A stretch of 64,000 nucleotides of DNA from Desulfovibrio sp. (lineage in GTDB: Bacteria; Desulfobacterota; Desulfovibrionia; Desulfovibrionales; Desulfovibrionaceae). The stretch is from positions 1-64,000 of the forward strand of contig JAITSV010000032.1 of assembly GCA_031287575.1 (NCBI GenBank), read 5' to 3'. Positions 7,412-17,133 of the stretch are shown piece after piece. The notes below the pieces were generated by a model. It did no database searches. It saw nothing but the letters and a program-made list of their open reading frames with translations, and was not told the origin of the DNA. How positions within the stretch are numbered: position 1 is the stretch's first letter; each line of letters starts with the position of its first letter. The position numbers and the translations under genes are program-made.

Positions 7412-8460
7412 ACCGCATCCGTCTGGTCGATTCGGTCAAGGCCGCCGGTTGAGCCGCCAAGGTGGCTCCGGGGGACCTGGAGCGCATCCTGGCGGGGCTG
7501 CCGCGCGACCCCTCCGTTGAGGACAGGGTCATCGTGGGCACGCGTCACAACGAGGACGCGGCCGTGGTGCGCCTGCCCGGTGGGCAATCCATCGTGCAGA
7601 CGCTGGACTTCTTCACGCCCATCGTCAACGACCCGTACCGCTTCGGGCGCATCGCCGCGGCCAACGCCCTGTCCGACGTCTACGCCATGGGCGGCGAGCC
7701 GTGGTGTGCCATGAACATCGTCTGCTTTCCGGTGAAGCGACTACCGGAATCCATCCTGGCCGACATCCTGCGCGGCGGGTCCGACGCGTTGCGCGAGGCG
7801 GGCGCTGCTCTGGTGGGCGGCCACAGCGTGGAAGACGACGAAATCAAGTACGGCCTGTCCGTCACCGGCCTCATCGATCCGGAGGTCATCGCCTCCAACG
7901 CCGGGCTGCGCCCCGGTGACCGGCTGCTGCTCACCAAGCCCCTGGGCACCGGCATTCTGGCCACCGCCGTCAAGGCCAACTGGCCCGGCTGCGACGCCCA
8001 CGAGGAAGAACTGTTCCGCTGGGCCTCGCGCCTGAACAAGGGCGCGGGCCGGGTAATCCGCGAACTGCGGCTGAAGGCCGCCACCGACGTCACCGGCTTC
8101 GGCCTTGGCGGGCACTGCCTGGAAATGGCCGGGGCCTCCGGGGTCACCGTGGCCCTGGATACCTCCGCCCTGCCCGTGCTGCCCGGCGTGCTGGAACTGG
8201 CGGGCATGGGGCTGGTGCCGGAAGGCAGCCACGCCAACCGCGCATACTGCCACAAGCACGTGCGCATGGCACCCGGCGTCAGCCCGGTGCTGTCCGACGT
8301 GGCCTTCGACGCCCAGACCTCTGGCGGCATGGTGCTGGCCGTGGCACCGGACCAGGTGGACCGGGCAACGGCGCTGCTGGCCGAAACCGGTGACCCGGCC
8401 TACCCCGTGGGAGAAGTGCTGGAACCGCTGCCCGGCGGCGTGCGGCTGGTGCTGCGCTGA
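7408..8460 (+). CDS. selD: Selenide, water dikinase (SelD), a selenoprotein with in-frame TGA
   Basis: A 350-residue enzyme that makes selenophosphate from selenide and ATP, the Se donor for tRNA-Sec charging. Translation from ATG 7408 gives MNRIRLVDSVKAAG, then TGA at 7450-7452, then AAKVAPGDLERIL. The TGA is residue 15, aligned with the active-site Cys/Sec of SelD (Cys17 in the E. coli enzyme). Downstream are the ATP-binding features: EDAAVVRLPGG, DVYAMGG, GGHSVEDDEIKYGLSVTG, TKPLGTG and DVTGFGLGGH. The frame after TGA is fully open and family-like, and tRNA-Sec is present at 53821, so readthrough as selenocysteine is strongly supported. Ordinary callers would wrongly start it at GTG 7462. 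Confidence 0.95.
7465..7483 (+). promoter_or_regulatory. Candidate bacterial SECIS hairpin in selD
   Basis: Twelve bases after the UGA, GCTCC (7465-7469) pairs with GGAGC (7479-7483); the inner bases GGG/CCT can extend the stem by three pairs, including a G-U, leaving a small loop. Bacterial SECIS hairpins sit in this position and bind SelB. The stem is predicted by eye only. Confidence 0.6.
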
Positions 8461-8846
8461 CCTCTGCCCGCTGCATTCATCCACGGACAAAGGTCACGCG
8501 TTTCCGTTGATGGCGGAACGCACAGGGGGCCGAAGCGCCGCGGCGTTTCGCAACCCCCTCCCCCTTTCGGCGCTTGGCGCATCGCTACAGGATGCGCAGG
8601 TGACCGTAGCTGCGCACGATTCCTTGCACAGGCGAAACGGTGGGGGAGCCGGGTTGCTGCGGGCGGACAAGAGCCGACCAGGCGCAGCAATCCAAGGCCT
8701 AGGAAACTCCATACTGTCGAACCAAAGCAGGCGCGATCGCCAGGCGGCAGGCCTGCCTGTCTTTTCCCGTATTCTTGCGTATGCGTAAAGTTATGCAGAG
8801 GAGCGCCGATAGTTCAGGAAGGAGACAACCGTAAGGAGACATCCTC
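8461..8846. other. Intergenic region between selD and hypothetical gene
   Basis: No gene is supported. An imperfect hairpin (GCGTTTCCG/CGGAACGC) near 8499-8522 could weakly end selD transcription but has no T run. An AAGGAG ribosome binding site at 8833-8838 serves the next gene. No clear promoter was found. Confidence 0.4.
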
Positions 8847-9590
8847 ATGAGCATCGACGGTATCGGCAATGGCCTTAGCGAGCGTACGGGAACTCTCGTT
8901 GTTGCGGCACGGCTTCGCAACCAGGACGCCGCGGATACCGCCTCGACTGTCGCTGCCGAGACATCGCCAATGGCAACAGCGACGGTATCAGCCCCGTCAG
9001 CAGCCAGTCCATCAAGCCTCATGGATGGCAACTTCGTCGATGCAAACCATGCAGATTCACGGTATATCGCCGCGCGCAAGGCGGCATTCCAGTCCGACAG
9101 CGACATGACCAATCGCCAGAATGCCGTTCTCGCCGTGACCATAGCGGAAATGGCGCTCATGATGTCCAGTGGAATGTCCGCCAGCGCGGCGCGGTACCTC
9201 GCTGGAGTGAGATCCGAACGGCGCATGCGTGAGGAACAGCGAGCCTCCACCACCGAAGTATCCAAAAGCAATCTCGATGAAATGAAGAAGGATATCGAGC
9301 AAAAGGCACAGGAGGCGACCCAGCAGGTCACGGAAGGCAACAGTCGTGCAGAATCGTCGGGAGAAACGACATCTTCGGGCACGGCCTCTGGGCAGACCCT
9401 GTCACCGGCTGCTCCGCTGACCGCTCCAGCCGCTTCCACAGCCCTCACGGCTCCCCCCGCTGCCCAGGCCGGAGCGGAAACCGAGATTGCCGCCACGCCC
9501 GACAACTCCGCGTCGCTGGCGGCGGCGGAAAGTGCCGCAGTAGCCGTCGCCACTACCGCATCCGCCATGCCCATGGACATCACGGTATGA
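8847..9590 (+). CDS. Hypothetical Ala/Thr/Ser-rich protein
   Basis: A 247-residue protein of unknown function with a strong ribosome binding site (AAGGAG, eight bases before ATG). It has no signal peptide. Residues 75-125 form a conserved-looking helical core (RQNAVLAVTIAEMALMMSSG, then ARYLAGVRSERRMREEQR), followed by a charged helix (LDEMKKDIEQKAQEATQQV). Both ends are low-complexity Ala/Thr/Ser/Pro. The base composition matches the chromosome. It stands alone between selD and the convergent ribosomal cluster. Confidence 0.7.
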   Translation: MSIDGIGNGLSERTGTLVVAARLRNQDAADTASTVAAETSPMATATVSAPSAASPSSLMDGNFVDANHADSRYIAARKAAFQSDSDMTNRQNAVLAVTIAEMALMMSSGMSASAARYLAGVRSERRMREEQRASTTEVSKSNLDEMKKDIEQKAQEATQQVTEGNSRAESSGETTSSGTASGQTLSPAAPLTAPAASTALTAPPAAQAGAETEIAATPDNSASLAAAESAAVAVATTASAMPMDITV

Positions 9591-9686
9591 CGCAAGGCCG
9601 ACCCGCTCAGGGCAGCCTGACCTTTAACCTGATGATGCGGCTTGCCCTTTCAAGACGCGGGCCGCACCGCCTGGCCGAAAAGGAAA

Positions 9687-9716
9687 AACGGGGCGGACCA
9701 TGCGGTCCGCCCCGTT
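9687..9716 (-). terminator. Terminator after rplQ
   Basis: A perfect 13-bp stem (AACGGGGCGGACC/GGTCCGCCCCGTT) with a 4-base loop; on the minus strand it is followed by a run of Ts (TTTTTCCTTTT). It closes the S10-spc-alpha transcription unit. Confidence 0.92.
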
Positions 9717-9745
9717 GATGTGCGTGATGCCGAAGGCGTTGCCGA

Positions 9746-10147
9746 TTACTCGGCGGCCTTCTTCTCTTCCGCCGCAGCTTCGGCGGCGGGCTGGTGGGTC
9801 AGCTCGATGACCGCCAGCGGGGCATTGTCGCCCTTGCGGGGCAGACCCAGCTTCACCACGCGGGTGAAGCCGCCGGACACGCCGACAAAGGCGGGGCCGA
9901 TGTCGTCGAACAGACGCTTGACCAGCTGGTGCGAACCCAGCACGTCGTACGCCAGGCGACGGGAGTGCAGATCGTTGCGCAGGGCCAGGGTGATCAGCGG
10001 TTCGACGATGCGGCGCAGTTCCTTGGCCTTGGTCTCGGTCGTGCGGATCTTGCCGTAAGTCAGCAGGGCCTTGGCCATGTTGCGGAACAGGGCCTTCCGG
10101 TGGGACGGCGTTCTGCCCAGCTTCTTGCCGGAATTGCTATGCCTCAT
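9746..10147 (-). CDS. rplQ: 50S ribosomal protein L17
   Basis: A 133-residue L17: [20 protein letters not shown] is the universal N-terminus and [21 protein letters not shown] the conserved C-terminal part. The last 20 residues are an Ala/Glu/Lys extension. Its start overlaps the end of rpoA by 11 bases, and it is the last gene before the terminator. Confidence 0.98.
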   Translation of the reverse strand: MRHSNSGKKLGRTPSHRKALFRNMAKALLTYGKIRTTETKAKELRRIVEPLITLALRNDLHSRRLAYDVLGSHQLVKRLFDDIGPAFVGVSGGFTRVVKLGLPRKGDNAPLAVIELTHQPAAEAAAEEKKAAE

Positions 10148-11180
10148 TTTGCTGCTTCCTCTTCCATTCCTGGTATTTCTTCTCGAAGCCGTCGACCTTC
10201 ATGCCGAAGTCCAAGCTCATGTCGCACAGCACCCGCTTGATTTCATCAAGGGACTTGCGACCGAAGTTCTTGGTCTTCAGCATTTCGTTCTCGGACTTCT
10301 GAACCAGTTCGCCCACCAGGGTGATGTTGGCGCTCTTCAGGCAGTTGGTGGCGCGCACGGACAGCTCGAGTTCGTCGATCCCCTTGAACAGGTTCTCGTT
10401 AAGGTCGCTGCTGCCCGACGAATTGCCGGAACTTTCACCCGAAATGCGTTCATCGAAGTTGATGAAGACGGAGATCTGGTCCTTGATGATCTTGGCACTG
10501 TAGGCAATCGCATCTTCGGGGGTCACGGACCCATCGGTCCAGACCTCGATGATGAGCTTGTCGTAGTTGGTCATCTGGCCGACGCGAGCCTGCTCCACCG
10601 TGTAGGCGACCTTGCGGACCGGGGCGAAGCTGGAGTCCAGCTTGATCAGCCCGATCTCTTCGCTGAGGCCTTCGTGCATGTCCGCGGGCACGTAGCCCTT
10701 GCCCATGCGCACCTCGAACTCGAAGGTGAGTTCCAGGTCTTCGGTCAGCGTGGCGATGTGCAGGTCGGGGTTGAGGACCATCACGTGCTGGTTGGTCTTG
10801 ATGTCGCCGGCCTTCACCGCGCCCTTCTTGTTCACGGAAAGCTCCAGGAACTGGGGCTCGTCCGTGTCCATGGCAAGACGCACCTGCTTCAGGTTGAGGA
10901 CGATGTCGGTCACGTCCTCCAGCACGCCGGGAATGGTGGTGAACTCGTGCTGTACGCCCGAGACCTTCACCGAGACGAACGCCGCGCCCTGAAGCGACGA
11001 CAGCAGAACCCGACGCAGCGCGTTGCCGATGGTGGTGCCGTAGCCACGTTCCAGCGGTTCGCACACGAACTTGCCGTACATGGCATCGGCCGGGTCGCTG
11101 TCCCGGGTGATCTGTTCGGGCTTCACGAGCTCCGACCAGTTCCGGGTGTTGATAAGCCTGTCGCCTTGTTTGATGAGCAT
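10137..11180 (-). CDS. rpoA: RNA polymerase alpha subunit
   Basis: A 347-residue alpha subunit. The N-terminal assembly domain contains [20 protein letters not shown]; the C-terminal domain (residues about 250-330) contains [16 protein letters not shown] and [15 protein letters not shown] for UP-element and activator contacts. The linker is Ser/Gly-rich ([12 protein letters not shown]). A GTG six bases upstream is also in frame; the ATG at 11180 gives the family start [12 protein letters not shown]. It lies between rpsD and rplQ. Confidence 0.98.
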   Translation of the reverse strand: MLIKQGDRLINTRNWSELVKPEQITRDSDPADAMYGKFVCEPLERGYGTTIGNALRRVLLSSLQGAAFVSVKVSGVQHEFTTIPGVLEDVTDIVLNLKQVRLAMDTDEPQFLELSVNKKGAVKAGDIKTNQHVMVLNPDLHIATLTEDLELTFEFEVRMGKGYVPADMHEGLSEEIGLIKLDSSFAPVRKVAYTVEQARVGQMTNYDKLIIEVWTDGSVTPEDAIAYSAKIIKDQISVFINFDERISGESSGNSSGSSDLNENLFKGIDELELSVRATNCLKSANITLVGELVQKSENEMLKTKNFGRKSLDEIKRVLCDMSLDFGMKVDGFEKKYQEWKRKQQNEA

Positions 11181-11192
11181 GCTCACACCCGC

Positions 11193-11819
11193 TTATTTGG
11201 AGTAAAGCTCGACAATCAGGTGTTCGTTGATCGGGAACTGAATGTCTTCGCGCTGCGGCAGGGCCTTGACCGTGCCCTTGAAGCTCGGACCGTCCACTTC
11301 CAGCCACGAGGGGCAGCCGCGACGGGCGATGACTTCCTGGGCCTCGGCGATCACGGGGATCTTGCGGCTGGCTTCAGGCACTTCGATGATGTCGCCAATG
11401 CGAACCTGCATCGAAGGAATGTTCGCCTTGCGACCGTTAAGCGTGAAGATACCGTGGCGCACCAGCTGGCGCGCCTGCTGGCGCGAGTTGGCGAAGCCGA
11501 GACGGTAGATCACGTTGTCGAGACGGCGTTCGAGAATGGCCAGCAGGTTGGCGCCGGTCACGCCCTTGGCCATGTCGGCCTTGTGGAAGTAACCGCGGAA
11601 CTGGCGTTCAAGAACGCCGTACACGCGACGGACCTTCTGCTTCTCGCGCAGCTGGACGGCGTAGTCGCTCACCTTCTTGCGGGCGCGGCCATGCTGACCG
11701 GGCGCGTAGGGCCGACGGTCGTAGGCGCACTTGTCGGTGTAGCAGCGGTCGCCCTTGAGGAAAAGCTTGGTGCCTTCACGCCGGCACATCCGGCACTTTG
11801 CGTCATTGTACTTAGCCAA
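11193..11819 (-). CDS. rpsD: 30S ribosomal protein S4
   Basis: A 208-residue primary 16S binder and likely autoregulator of the alpha operon. The N-terminus keeps a zinc-type cysteine set ([23 protein letters not shown]), and the S4 RNA-binding domain is seen at [18 protein letters not shown]. It is preceded by rpsK with a 16-base gap. Confidence 0.98.
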   Translation of the reverse strand: MAKYNDAKCRMCRREGTKLFLKGDRCYTDKCAYDRRPYAPGQHGRARKKVSDYAVQLREKQKVRRVYGVLERQFRGYFHKADMAKGVTGANLLAILERRLDNVIYRLGFANSRQQARQLVRHGIFTLNGRKANIPSMQVRIGDIIEVPEASRKIPVIAEAQEVIARRGCPSWLEVDGPSFKGTVKALPQREDIQFPINEHLIVELYSK

Positions 11820-11835
11820 GGCTGGATCCTCCTAA

Positions 11836-12225
11836 CTAGACGCGGCGCCGCTTGGGCGGACGGCAGCCGTTGTGGGGAATCGGGGTGATGTCACGGATGA
11901 AGGCGACCTTGAAGCCCGCGGCATTGACTGCGCGCATGGCGGCTTCACGGCCGGAGCCGGGGCCCTTGACGTAGATGCCCACGGTACGCATGCCGTGATC
12001 CTGGGCACGCTTGGCAGCCTGTTCGGCAGCCACCTGCGCGGCGAACGGGGTGCTCTTGCGCGAGCCCTTGAAACCGCTCTGCCCGGCGCTGGCCCAGCTG
12101 ATGGTGTTTCCCCGCGTGTCCGTGAAGGTCACGATGGTGTTGTTGAACGTCGCCTGAATGTGAACAATCCCGACCGGGACGTTCTTCTTCTCTTTCTTTT
12201 TGACCGTACGCTTGGGTCTTGCCAT
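11836..12225 (-). CDS. rpsK: 30S ribosomal protein S11
   Basis: A 129-residue platform protein that binds mRNA near the E site. [20 protein letters not shown] and the end [11 protein letters not shown] are diagnostic. It is separated from rpsM by 151 bases that may hold an internal promoter. Confidence 0.98.
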   Translation of the reverse strand: MARPKRTVKKKEKKNVPVGIVHIQATFNNTIVTFTDTRGNTISWASAGQSGFKGSRKSTPFAAQVAAEQAAKRAQDHGMRTVGIYVKGPGSGREAAMRAVNAAGFKVAFIRDITPIPHNGCRPPKRRRV

Positions 12226-12245
12226 GACTTACTCTCTGCGGACTA

Positions 12246-12275
12246 GAATTAGGGGGCTTGCAGCCGGAACCTCAA
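12246..12275 (-). promoter_or_regulatory. Possible internal promoter ahead of rpsK
   Basis: On the minus strand TTGAGG (12270-12275) and TAATTC (12246-12251) are 18 bases apart, inside the unusually long 151-base rpsM-rpsK spacer. This could give rpsK-rpsD-rpoA-rplQ independent transcription. Confidence 0.4.
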
Positions 12276-12376
12276 AACGAGCTCAGTCATGACAGAGCCG
12301 TGCCGCGCTGGCCACCGGGAAATTTGCTTGCCCTGGCGACGCAGGTGAGATTCCACGCCTGTGTGCTAGCCTTGGA

Positions 12377-12745
12377 TTACTTCTTCTTGCCGACGGCGCC
12401 GCGACGCGGACCCTTGCGGGTGCGGGCGTTGGTATGGGTGCGCTGACCGTGAACCGGCAGACCGCGACGATGGCGCAGGCCGCGGTAGCAGCCGATGTCC
12501 ATCAGACGTTTGATGTTGCTGGAGATCTCACGACGGAGATCGCCTTCAACCTTGTGGTTCTGCTCGAGTTCCTTACGGATTTCGTTGACTTCGTCGGCGC
12601 TCAGGTCGTCGATGTTCCGGCTCCAGTCGACGCCGGTAACATCCAGAATCTGAAGCGCGGTGGTGCGCCCGATACCGTAGATATAGGTAAGGGCGATGTC
12701 AACGCGCTTGCCACGGGGCAGATCGACACCTGCAATTCTGGCCAC
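12377..12745 (-). CDS. rpsM: 30S ribosomal protein S13
   Basis: A 122-residue head protein contacting the P-site tRNA and L5. It begins [21 protein letters not shown] and contains the family motif [20 protein letters not shown]; the C-terminal tail is Lys/Arg-rich. It is close behind rpmJ. Confidence 0.98.
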   Translation of the reverse strand: MARIAGVDLPRGKRVDIALTYIYGIGRTTALQILDVTGVDWSRNIDDLSADEVNEIRKELEQNHKVEGDLRREISSNIKRLMDIGCYRGLRHRRGLPVHGQRTHTNARTRKGPRRGAVGKKK

Positions 12746-12762
12746 TGTTTACTCCTGACGGC

Positions 12763-12876
12763 TTAGCCCTGGCGCTGCTTGTGCCGGGGGTTGTCGCAAA
12801 TGACCCTGAGAATGCCCCGGCGGCGGATAACCTTGCACTTGGGGCACATCTTCTTGACGGAAGGCCTGACTTTCAT
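12763..12876 (-). CDS. rpmJ: 50S ribosomal protein L36
   Basis: A 37-residue protein, too short for most length cut-offs. It starts [20 protein letters not shown] and ends [11 protein letters not shown]. The zinc ribbon is intact (Cys11, Cys14, Cys27, His33), so this is the zinc-binding type. It lies between map and rpsM; infA, usual in this slot, is absent. Confidence 0.97.
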   Translation of the reverse strand: MKVRPSVKKMCPKCKVIRRRGILRVICDNPRHKQRQG

Positions 12877-12930
12877 GTTCGACTCCGTTGTTTGTCTTTG
12901 GCCCGACATGACGGAAGAGCAACGTCGGAA

Positions 12931-12951
12931 CAGGGGTGCATATCACCCCTG
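12931..12951 (-). terminator. Hairpin between map and rpmJ
   Basis: An 8-bp stem CAGGGGTG/CACCCCTG with a 5-base loop lies in the 85-base map-rpmJ spacer. No T run follows, so it may be an attenuator or RNA processing site rather than a terminator. Confidence 0.45.
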
Positions 12952-12961
12952 CCGGCGCCCG

Positions 12962-13756
12962 TCAACCGGCAAGTCGCGCCGCCTCTGCCTGCGACAGGCT
13001 GAGAATGATCGGCCCGTCCGGCGTGATGGCCACGCTGTGTTCGAAGTGGGCAGACAGCTTGCGGTCGCGGGTGACCGCAGTCCAGTTGTCGGCGAGGATT
13101 TCCACCTCGTACGTACCCACCGTGACCATCGGTTCGATGGCCAGCACCATGCCCGGCTTCAGGGGCACGCCCGGCATGCCGCGCGGCACGAAGTTGGGGA
13201 TCTCGGGCTTCTCGTGCAGCGAACGGCCGATGCCGTGCCCCACGAACCTGCGCACCACCCCGAAACCGGCCGCCTCGACATGCCGTTGCACGGCCGCCGA
13301 GATGTCGTACAGGGAGTTGCCCACCCGCGCCTCGGCGATGCCCTCGAAGAGCGATTCGCGCGTCACGCGGATGAGGCGCGCGGCCTCGTCGCTCACCGTC
13401 CCCACCGGATAGGTGCGGGCGGAGTCGCCGTAGAAGCCGTCGTACACGACGCCCATGTCGAAGCTGACGATGTCCCCTTCCTGGAGAATCCGCTTCGCCG
13501 AAGGAAAGCCGTGCACCACCTCTTCGTTCACCGAGCAGCACAGGGCAAACGGAAACCCGTGGTAGCCCTGAAAGGCCGGGCGGACGCCGTGCTTGCGGCA
13601 CTCCGCCTGGGCCAGCTCTTCGAAATGCATCGTCGAAACGCCCGGGCGAACGTGTTCGCCAAGGACGTCCAGTATCGCGGCAACGATTCGATTGGCCTCC
13701 CGAAGGAGGCCAATCTCGTTGTCATTCTTGATGAAGACACCGCGGAACTTCTTCAA
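12962..13756 (-). CDS. map: Methionine aminopeptidase, type I
   Basis: A 264-residue enzyme that removes the initiator Met. Metal ligands are visible in the family contexts VSFDMGVVYDGFYGDSART (two Asp), GHGIGRSLHEKPEIPN (His) and LAIEPMVTVG (Glu), with a C-terminal Glu in FEHSVAI. The start MKKFRGVFIKNDNEI lies one base after the secY stop. adk, which commonly separates secY and map, is missing. Confidence 0.96.
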   Translation of the reverse strand: MKKFRGVFIKNDNEIGLLREANRIVAAILDVLGEHVRPGVSTMHFEELAQAECRKHGVRPAFQGYHGFPFALCCSVNEEVVHGFPSAKRILQEGDIVSFDMGVVYDGFYGDSARTYPVGTVSDEAARLIRVTRESLFEGIAEARVGNSLYDISAAVQRHVEAAGFGVVRRFVGHGIGRSLHEKPEIPNFVPRGMPGVPLKPGMVLAIEPMVTVGTYEVEILADNWTAVTRDRKLSAHFEHSVAITPDGPIILSLSQAEAARLAG

Positions 13757-13757
13757 C

Positions 13758-15071
13758 TCACTGCCGTCCCTTGATGCGGGTCTTGTTCATGAGACCCTCG
13801 TACTGCCGTGAGATCAGGTGGGATTCCACCTGGGACATGAAGTCCATGGCCACGCCCACGAGAATCAGCACGCTGGTGCCGCCGAAGTAGAACGGCACGT
13901 TGAACTGCGCGATGAGCACCATGGGCAGGACGCAGATCGCGGATATGTAGATGGCCCCCCAGATGGTCATCCGGGTAAGCACCCTGTCGATGTACTGCCG
14001 GGTCTTGTCCCCGGGGCGGATACCGGGGATGAACCCGCCGCCCTTCTTCAGGTTTTCGGCGATGTCCTTCGGGTCGAAGATGATCGCCGTGTAGAAGAAG
14101 CAGAAGAACACGATGAGGCTGATGAACAGGATGTTGTACATCACCGTGTGCGGCGCGAACCACGCGGCCACCCGCTGGAGCATCTCGTTGGCCGAGAAGC
14201 TGGCGATGGTCGCGGGGAACAGCAGCAGCGACGAGGCGAAGATGGGCGGGATGACGCCCGCCGTATTGATGCGCAGCGGCAGATGCGTGCTCTGCCCGCC
14301 GAACATCTTACGGCCAACCTGTCGTTTGGCGTAATGGATGGGAATGCGCCGCTGCCCGCGTTCCATGAACACGATGCAGCCAAGCACCACCGCCATCAGC
14401 GCCAGCACCAGGATCGCCGTGAACACGCTCATGTCGCCGGCCTTGATGAGCTGGCCGGACTTGACGATGCCGCCGGGAATGCCGGCGACGATGCCCGAGA
14501 AGATGATCAGCGAAATGCCGTTGCCGATGCCCTTCTCGGTAATCTGCTCGCCAAGCCACATGATCAGCACGGTACCGGCGGTAAGGGTTGCGATGGTGAT
14601 CATCCGGAAGGCCCAGCCCGCATCCAGCACCACGGGCGCGCCCGCGGGGCTGTGCATGTTCTCCAGGCCCACGGCGATGCCGAAGCCCTGGATCACGGTG
14701 ATGAGCACCGTGGCGTACCGGGTGTACTGGGTGATCTTGCGGCGCCCCGCCGCCCCTTCCTCCTTGGCCATCCGCTTCAGTTCAGGGCTTACGACCTGCA
14801 GAAGCTGGATGATGATGGAGGCGGAGATGTAGGGCATGATGCCGAGGGCGAACACCGACAGATTGCGGAGCCCGCCCCCGGAGAACATGTCGAAGAGGCC
14901 GAAAAGGGTGTTCTGGACGCTGGCGAAGAAGTCGGCCAGCGCTCCGGAATCCACCCCGGGAACCGGGACGTGAACCCCGATGCGGTATGCGGCCAGCAAC
15001 AGGAACGTCCAGAAGAGCTTCTTGCGAAGCTCCGGCAGACGCGCCAGGTTTTCTACACCACTAAGCGCCAC
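13758..15071 (-). CDS. secY: Preprotein translocase subunit SecY
   Basis: A 437-residue inner-membrane channel protein with ten predicted membrane spans, from WTFLLLAAYRIGVHVPVPGVD to the C-terminal IKGRQ. Family motifs include the second-span region GGGLRNLSVFALGIMPYI and the cytosolic loop AKRQVGRKMFGGQSTHLPLR that contacts ribosome and SecA. It follows rplO at three bases' spacing, the standard spc-operon arrangement. Confidence 0.98.
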   Translation of the reverse strand: MALSGVENLARLPELRKKLFWTFLLLAAYRIGVHVPVPGVDSGALADFFASVQNTLFGLFDMFSGGGLRNLSVFALGIMPYISASIIIQLLQVVSPELKRMAKEEGAAGRRKITQYTRYATVLITVIQGFGIAVGLENMHSPAGAPVVLDAGWAFRMITIATLTAGTVLIMWLGEQITEKGIGNGISLIIFSGIVAGIPGGIVKSGQLIKAGDMSVFTAILVLALMAVVLGCIVFMERGQRRIPIHYAKRQVGRKMFGGQSTHLPLRINTAGVIPPIFASSLLLFPATIASFSANEMLQRVAAWFAPHTVMYNILFISLIVFFCFFYTAIIFDPKDIAENLKKGGGFIPGIRPGDKTRQYIDRVLTRMTIWGAIYISAICVLPMVLIAQFNVPFYFGGTSVLILVGVAMDFMSQVESHLISRQYEGLMNKTRIKGRQ

Positions 15072-15074
15072 GGC

Positions 15075-15524
15075 TTACCCTTCCAGTGCCTTGGCTTCGC
15101 CACCGGCGTTGCGGATCTTTTCGGCGGCGGAGGCGCTGAACTTGTGCGCTTCCACCGTAAGGGCCACGCTGACTTCGCCCACGCCGAGAATCTTCACCGA
15201 GGCGCCGGCCTTGCACAGGCCGCGCGCGTAGATGTCTTCCAGCGTGATGTCGGTCTTGCCCTCGAAGGACGCCACGAGGCGATCGAGGTTGATCACTTCG
15301 TAGGTGGCCTTGAAGGGGGCGTTCTTGAAGCCGCGCTTGGGCAGACGACGCTGCAGCGGCATCTGGCCGCCTTCGAAACCGGCGCGGACGCCGCCGCCTG
15401 CGCGGGCGTTCTGGCCCTTGTTACCCTTGCCGGAGGTGCAGCCGAGCCCCGAACCGGAACCGCGGCCCACGCGCTTGCGCGATGCCCGTTCCTCGGCGAA
15501 CGGATAGAGTTCGTGCAGTCTCAT
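15075..15524 (-). CDS. rplO: 50S ribosomal protein L15
   Basis: A 149-residue L15, beginning MRLHELYPFAEERASRKRVG with the Gly-rich segment GSGLGCTSGKGNKGQNARAG. Its start overlaps the rpmD stop by one base (TAATG). Confidence 0.98.
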   Translation of the reverse strand: MRLHELYPFAEERASRKRVGRGSGSGLGCTSGKGNKGQNARAGGGVRAGFEGGQMPLQRRLPKRGFKNAPFKATYEVINLDRLVASFEGKTDITLEDIYARGLCKAGASVKILGVGEVSVALTVEAHKFSASAAEKIRNAGGEAKALEG

Positions 15525-15694
15525 TATTCACTGACCTCGACCAGGTGCTTGACTTCGGCGATCATGCCGCGAATGGCGGCATTGTCCTCAAACGACTTCT
15601 CGCAACGGATCTTTCGCAGGCCAAGCGCGTCAAGAACCTTGCGCTGCTTGGGGTTGCAGCCGATCCAGCTGCGTACGAGCTTCACCTTGATCAT
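15524..15694 (-). CDS. rpmD: 50S ribosomal protein L30
   Basis: A 56-residue gene easily missed by length filters. It reads MIKVKLVRSWIGCNPKQRKV and contains LDALGLRKI, the L30 signature, ending VKHLVEVSE. It lies between rpsE (9 bases) and rplO (one-base overlap). Confidence 0.97.
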   Translation of the reverse strand: MIKVKLVRSWIGCNPKQRKVLDALGLRKIRCEKSFEDNAAIRGMIAEVKHLVEVSE

Positions 15695-15703
15695 GATTGC
15701 GTC

Positions 15704-16195
15704 CTACTTTCTGGGCGCTTCGAGCTTCATGCCGCGAAGCTGGCTCACGTACTCGGCGCTGCGCAGCGAGGTAAGCCCCGCCATGGTGGCGCGCAGCACG
15801 TTGTGCGGGTTGTTGGTGCCGATGGCCTTGGCAAGCACGTCGGTCACGCCCACGGCTTCCATGACGGCGCGCACCGCACCACCGGCGATGATGCCGGTAC
15901 CCTTGGAGGCGGGCTTCAGCATTACGCAGCCGGCGCCGAACTCGCCCAGGATTTCGTACGGAAGGGTGCCGTCCACCAGCGGAATCTGGACCATGTCCTT
16001 CTTCGCGCGTTCGGTGGCCTTGCGCAGGGCTTCCGGCACTTCCTGGGCCTTGCCGAGGCCGAAGCCCACGGCGCCCTTGCCGTCGCCCACGACTACGAGG
16101 GCGCTGAAGCTGAAGCGGCGGCCGCCCTTCACAACCTTGGCAACTCGGTTAAGGTAGACGATCTTCTCTACCAACCCGAACTCATTCTGTTCCAT
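15704..16195 (-). CDS. rpsE: 30S ribosomal protein S5
   Basis: A 163-residue S5, important for decoding fidelity. The double-stranded RNA-binding-like half holds [20 protein letters not shown]; the C-terminal half holds [23 protein letters not shown] 16195 ([11 protein letters not shown]) was preferred to an in-frame start five codons earlier. Confidence 0.98.
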   Translation of the reverse strand: MEQNEFGLVEKIVYLNRVAKVVKGGRRFSFSALVVVGDGKGAVGFGLGKAQEVPEALRKATERAKKDMVQIPLVDGTLPYEILGEFGAGCVMLKPASKGTGIIAGGAVRAVMEAVGVTDVLAKAIGTNNPHNVLRATMAGLTSLRSAEYVSQLRGMKLEAPRK

Positions 16196-16213
16196 GCCAG
16201 TACCTACCACCCG

Positions 16214-16573
16214 TTAGAATTCCAGGCCGCCCTCACGGGCACCGTCGGCAACAGCCTTGATGCGCCCGTGATACAGGTAGCCGTTACGGTCGAACACCAC
16301 GCGCTTGATGCTCTTTTCGCCAGCAAGACGCGCGATTTCCTTGCCCACCAGTTCCGCCCCGGCCTTGTTGCAGTGCGCCCCGGCCTGGGCCTTGCCGATG
16401 GCAAGGGTGGAGGTGGCAACAAGCGTGGCACCGGTGGCGTCGTCCACGATCTGGGCGTAGACGTGCAGGTTCGAGCGGTAGACAACCAGCCGGGGACGCT
16501 CGGTGCTCCCGGCGATCTTCTTGCGAATGCGGACTTTGCGCCGCTTTCTGGCATCGTTCTTGGTCATCGTCAT
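16214..16573 (-). CDS. rplR: 50S ribosomal protein L18
   Basis: A 119-residue 5S rRNA-binding protein. Basic N-terminus [14 protein letters not shown], then [20 protein letters not shown] and the end [14 protein letters not shown]. The first of two nearby ATGs is better spaced from its AGG ribosome binding site. Confidence 0.97.
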   Translation of the reverse strand: MTMTKNDARKRRKVRIRKKIAGSTERPRLVVYRSNLHVYAQIVDDATGATLVATSTLAIGKAQAGAHCNKAGAELVGKEIARLAGEKSIKRVVFDRNGYLYHGRIKAVADGAREGGLEF

Positions 16574-16587
16574 TTTCTCATACCTGC

Positions 16588-17124
16588 CTATTTGCCACCA
16601 GACTTGCCGGCCTTGCGGCGAATCTGCTCGTTGTCGTACTTGATGCCCTTGCCCTTGTAGGGTTCAGGCTTACGCACGCGGCGGATGCGTGCGGCGATCT
16701 CGCCGACCACTTCCTTGCTGATGCCCGAGATGGTCAGCTTCTGGCCTTCCACCTTGGCTTCGACGCCTTCGGGCATTTCCATGATCACCGGGTGCGAGAA
16801 ACCGACCGCGAGTTCCACCAGGTTGCCCTTCACGGCAACCTTGTAGCCGACGCCGATGACTTCCAGGGTCTTGGAGAAGCCCTTGGTCACGCCCTGGATG
16901 CAGTTGGCGAGCAGGGTGCGGCGCAGGCCGTGCTGGGCACGGGCGGTACGGGTTTCGGTGGCGCGGGTGATGACGACATGGCCGTCTTCCACCGCGTAGT
17001 TCAGTTCGGTGTGGGTGGGGGTGACAAGCACGCCCTTCGGGCCCTTGACCTCGACGGCTTCGGTCCCGACCTTCACTTCGACGCCGGAAGGAATGGCGAT
17101 GGGGAGTTTACCGATTCGCGACAT
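16588..17124 (-). CDS. rplF: 50S ribosomal protein L6
   Basis: A 178-residue L6 near the factor-binding site. [17 protein letters not shown] starts the first repeat; the C-terminal [16 protein letters not shown] is the family signature. Tight spacing with rpsH and rplR. Confidence 0.98.
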   Translation of the reverse strand: MSRIGKLPIAIPSGVEVKVGTEAVEVKGPKGVLVTPTHTELNYAVEDGHVVITRATETRTARAQHGLRRTLLANCIQGVTKGFSKTLEVIGVGYKVAVKGNLVELAVGFSHPVIMEMPEGVEAKVEGQKLTISGISKEVVGEIAARIRRVRKPEPYKGKGIKYDNEQIRRKAGKSGGK

Positions 17125-17133
17125 GTCCGTACC

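Noticed and set aside
7462..8460. selD starting at GTG 7462
   Set aside because: This start removes the active-site residue and the family N-terminus; the upstream ATG with a UGA-encoded Sec explains the sequence better.
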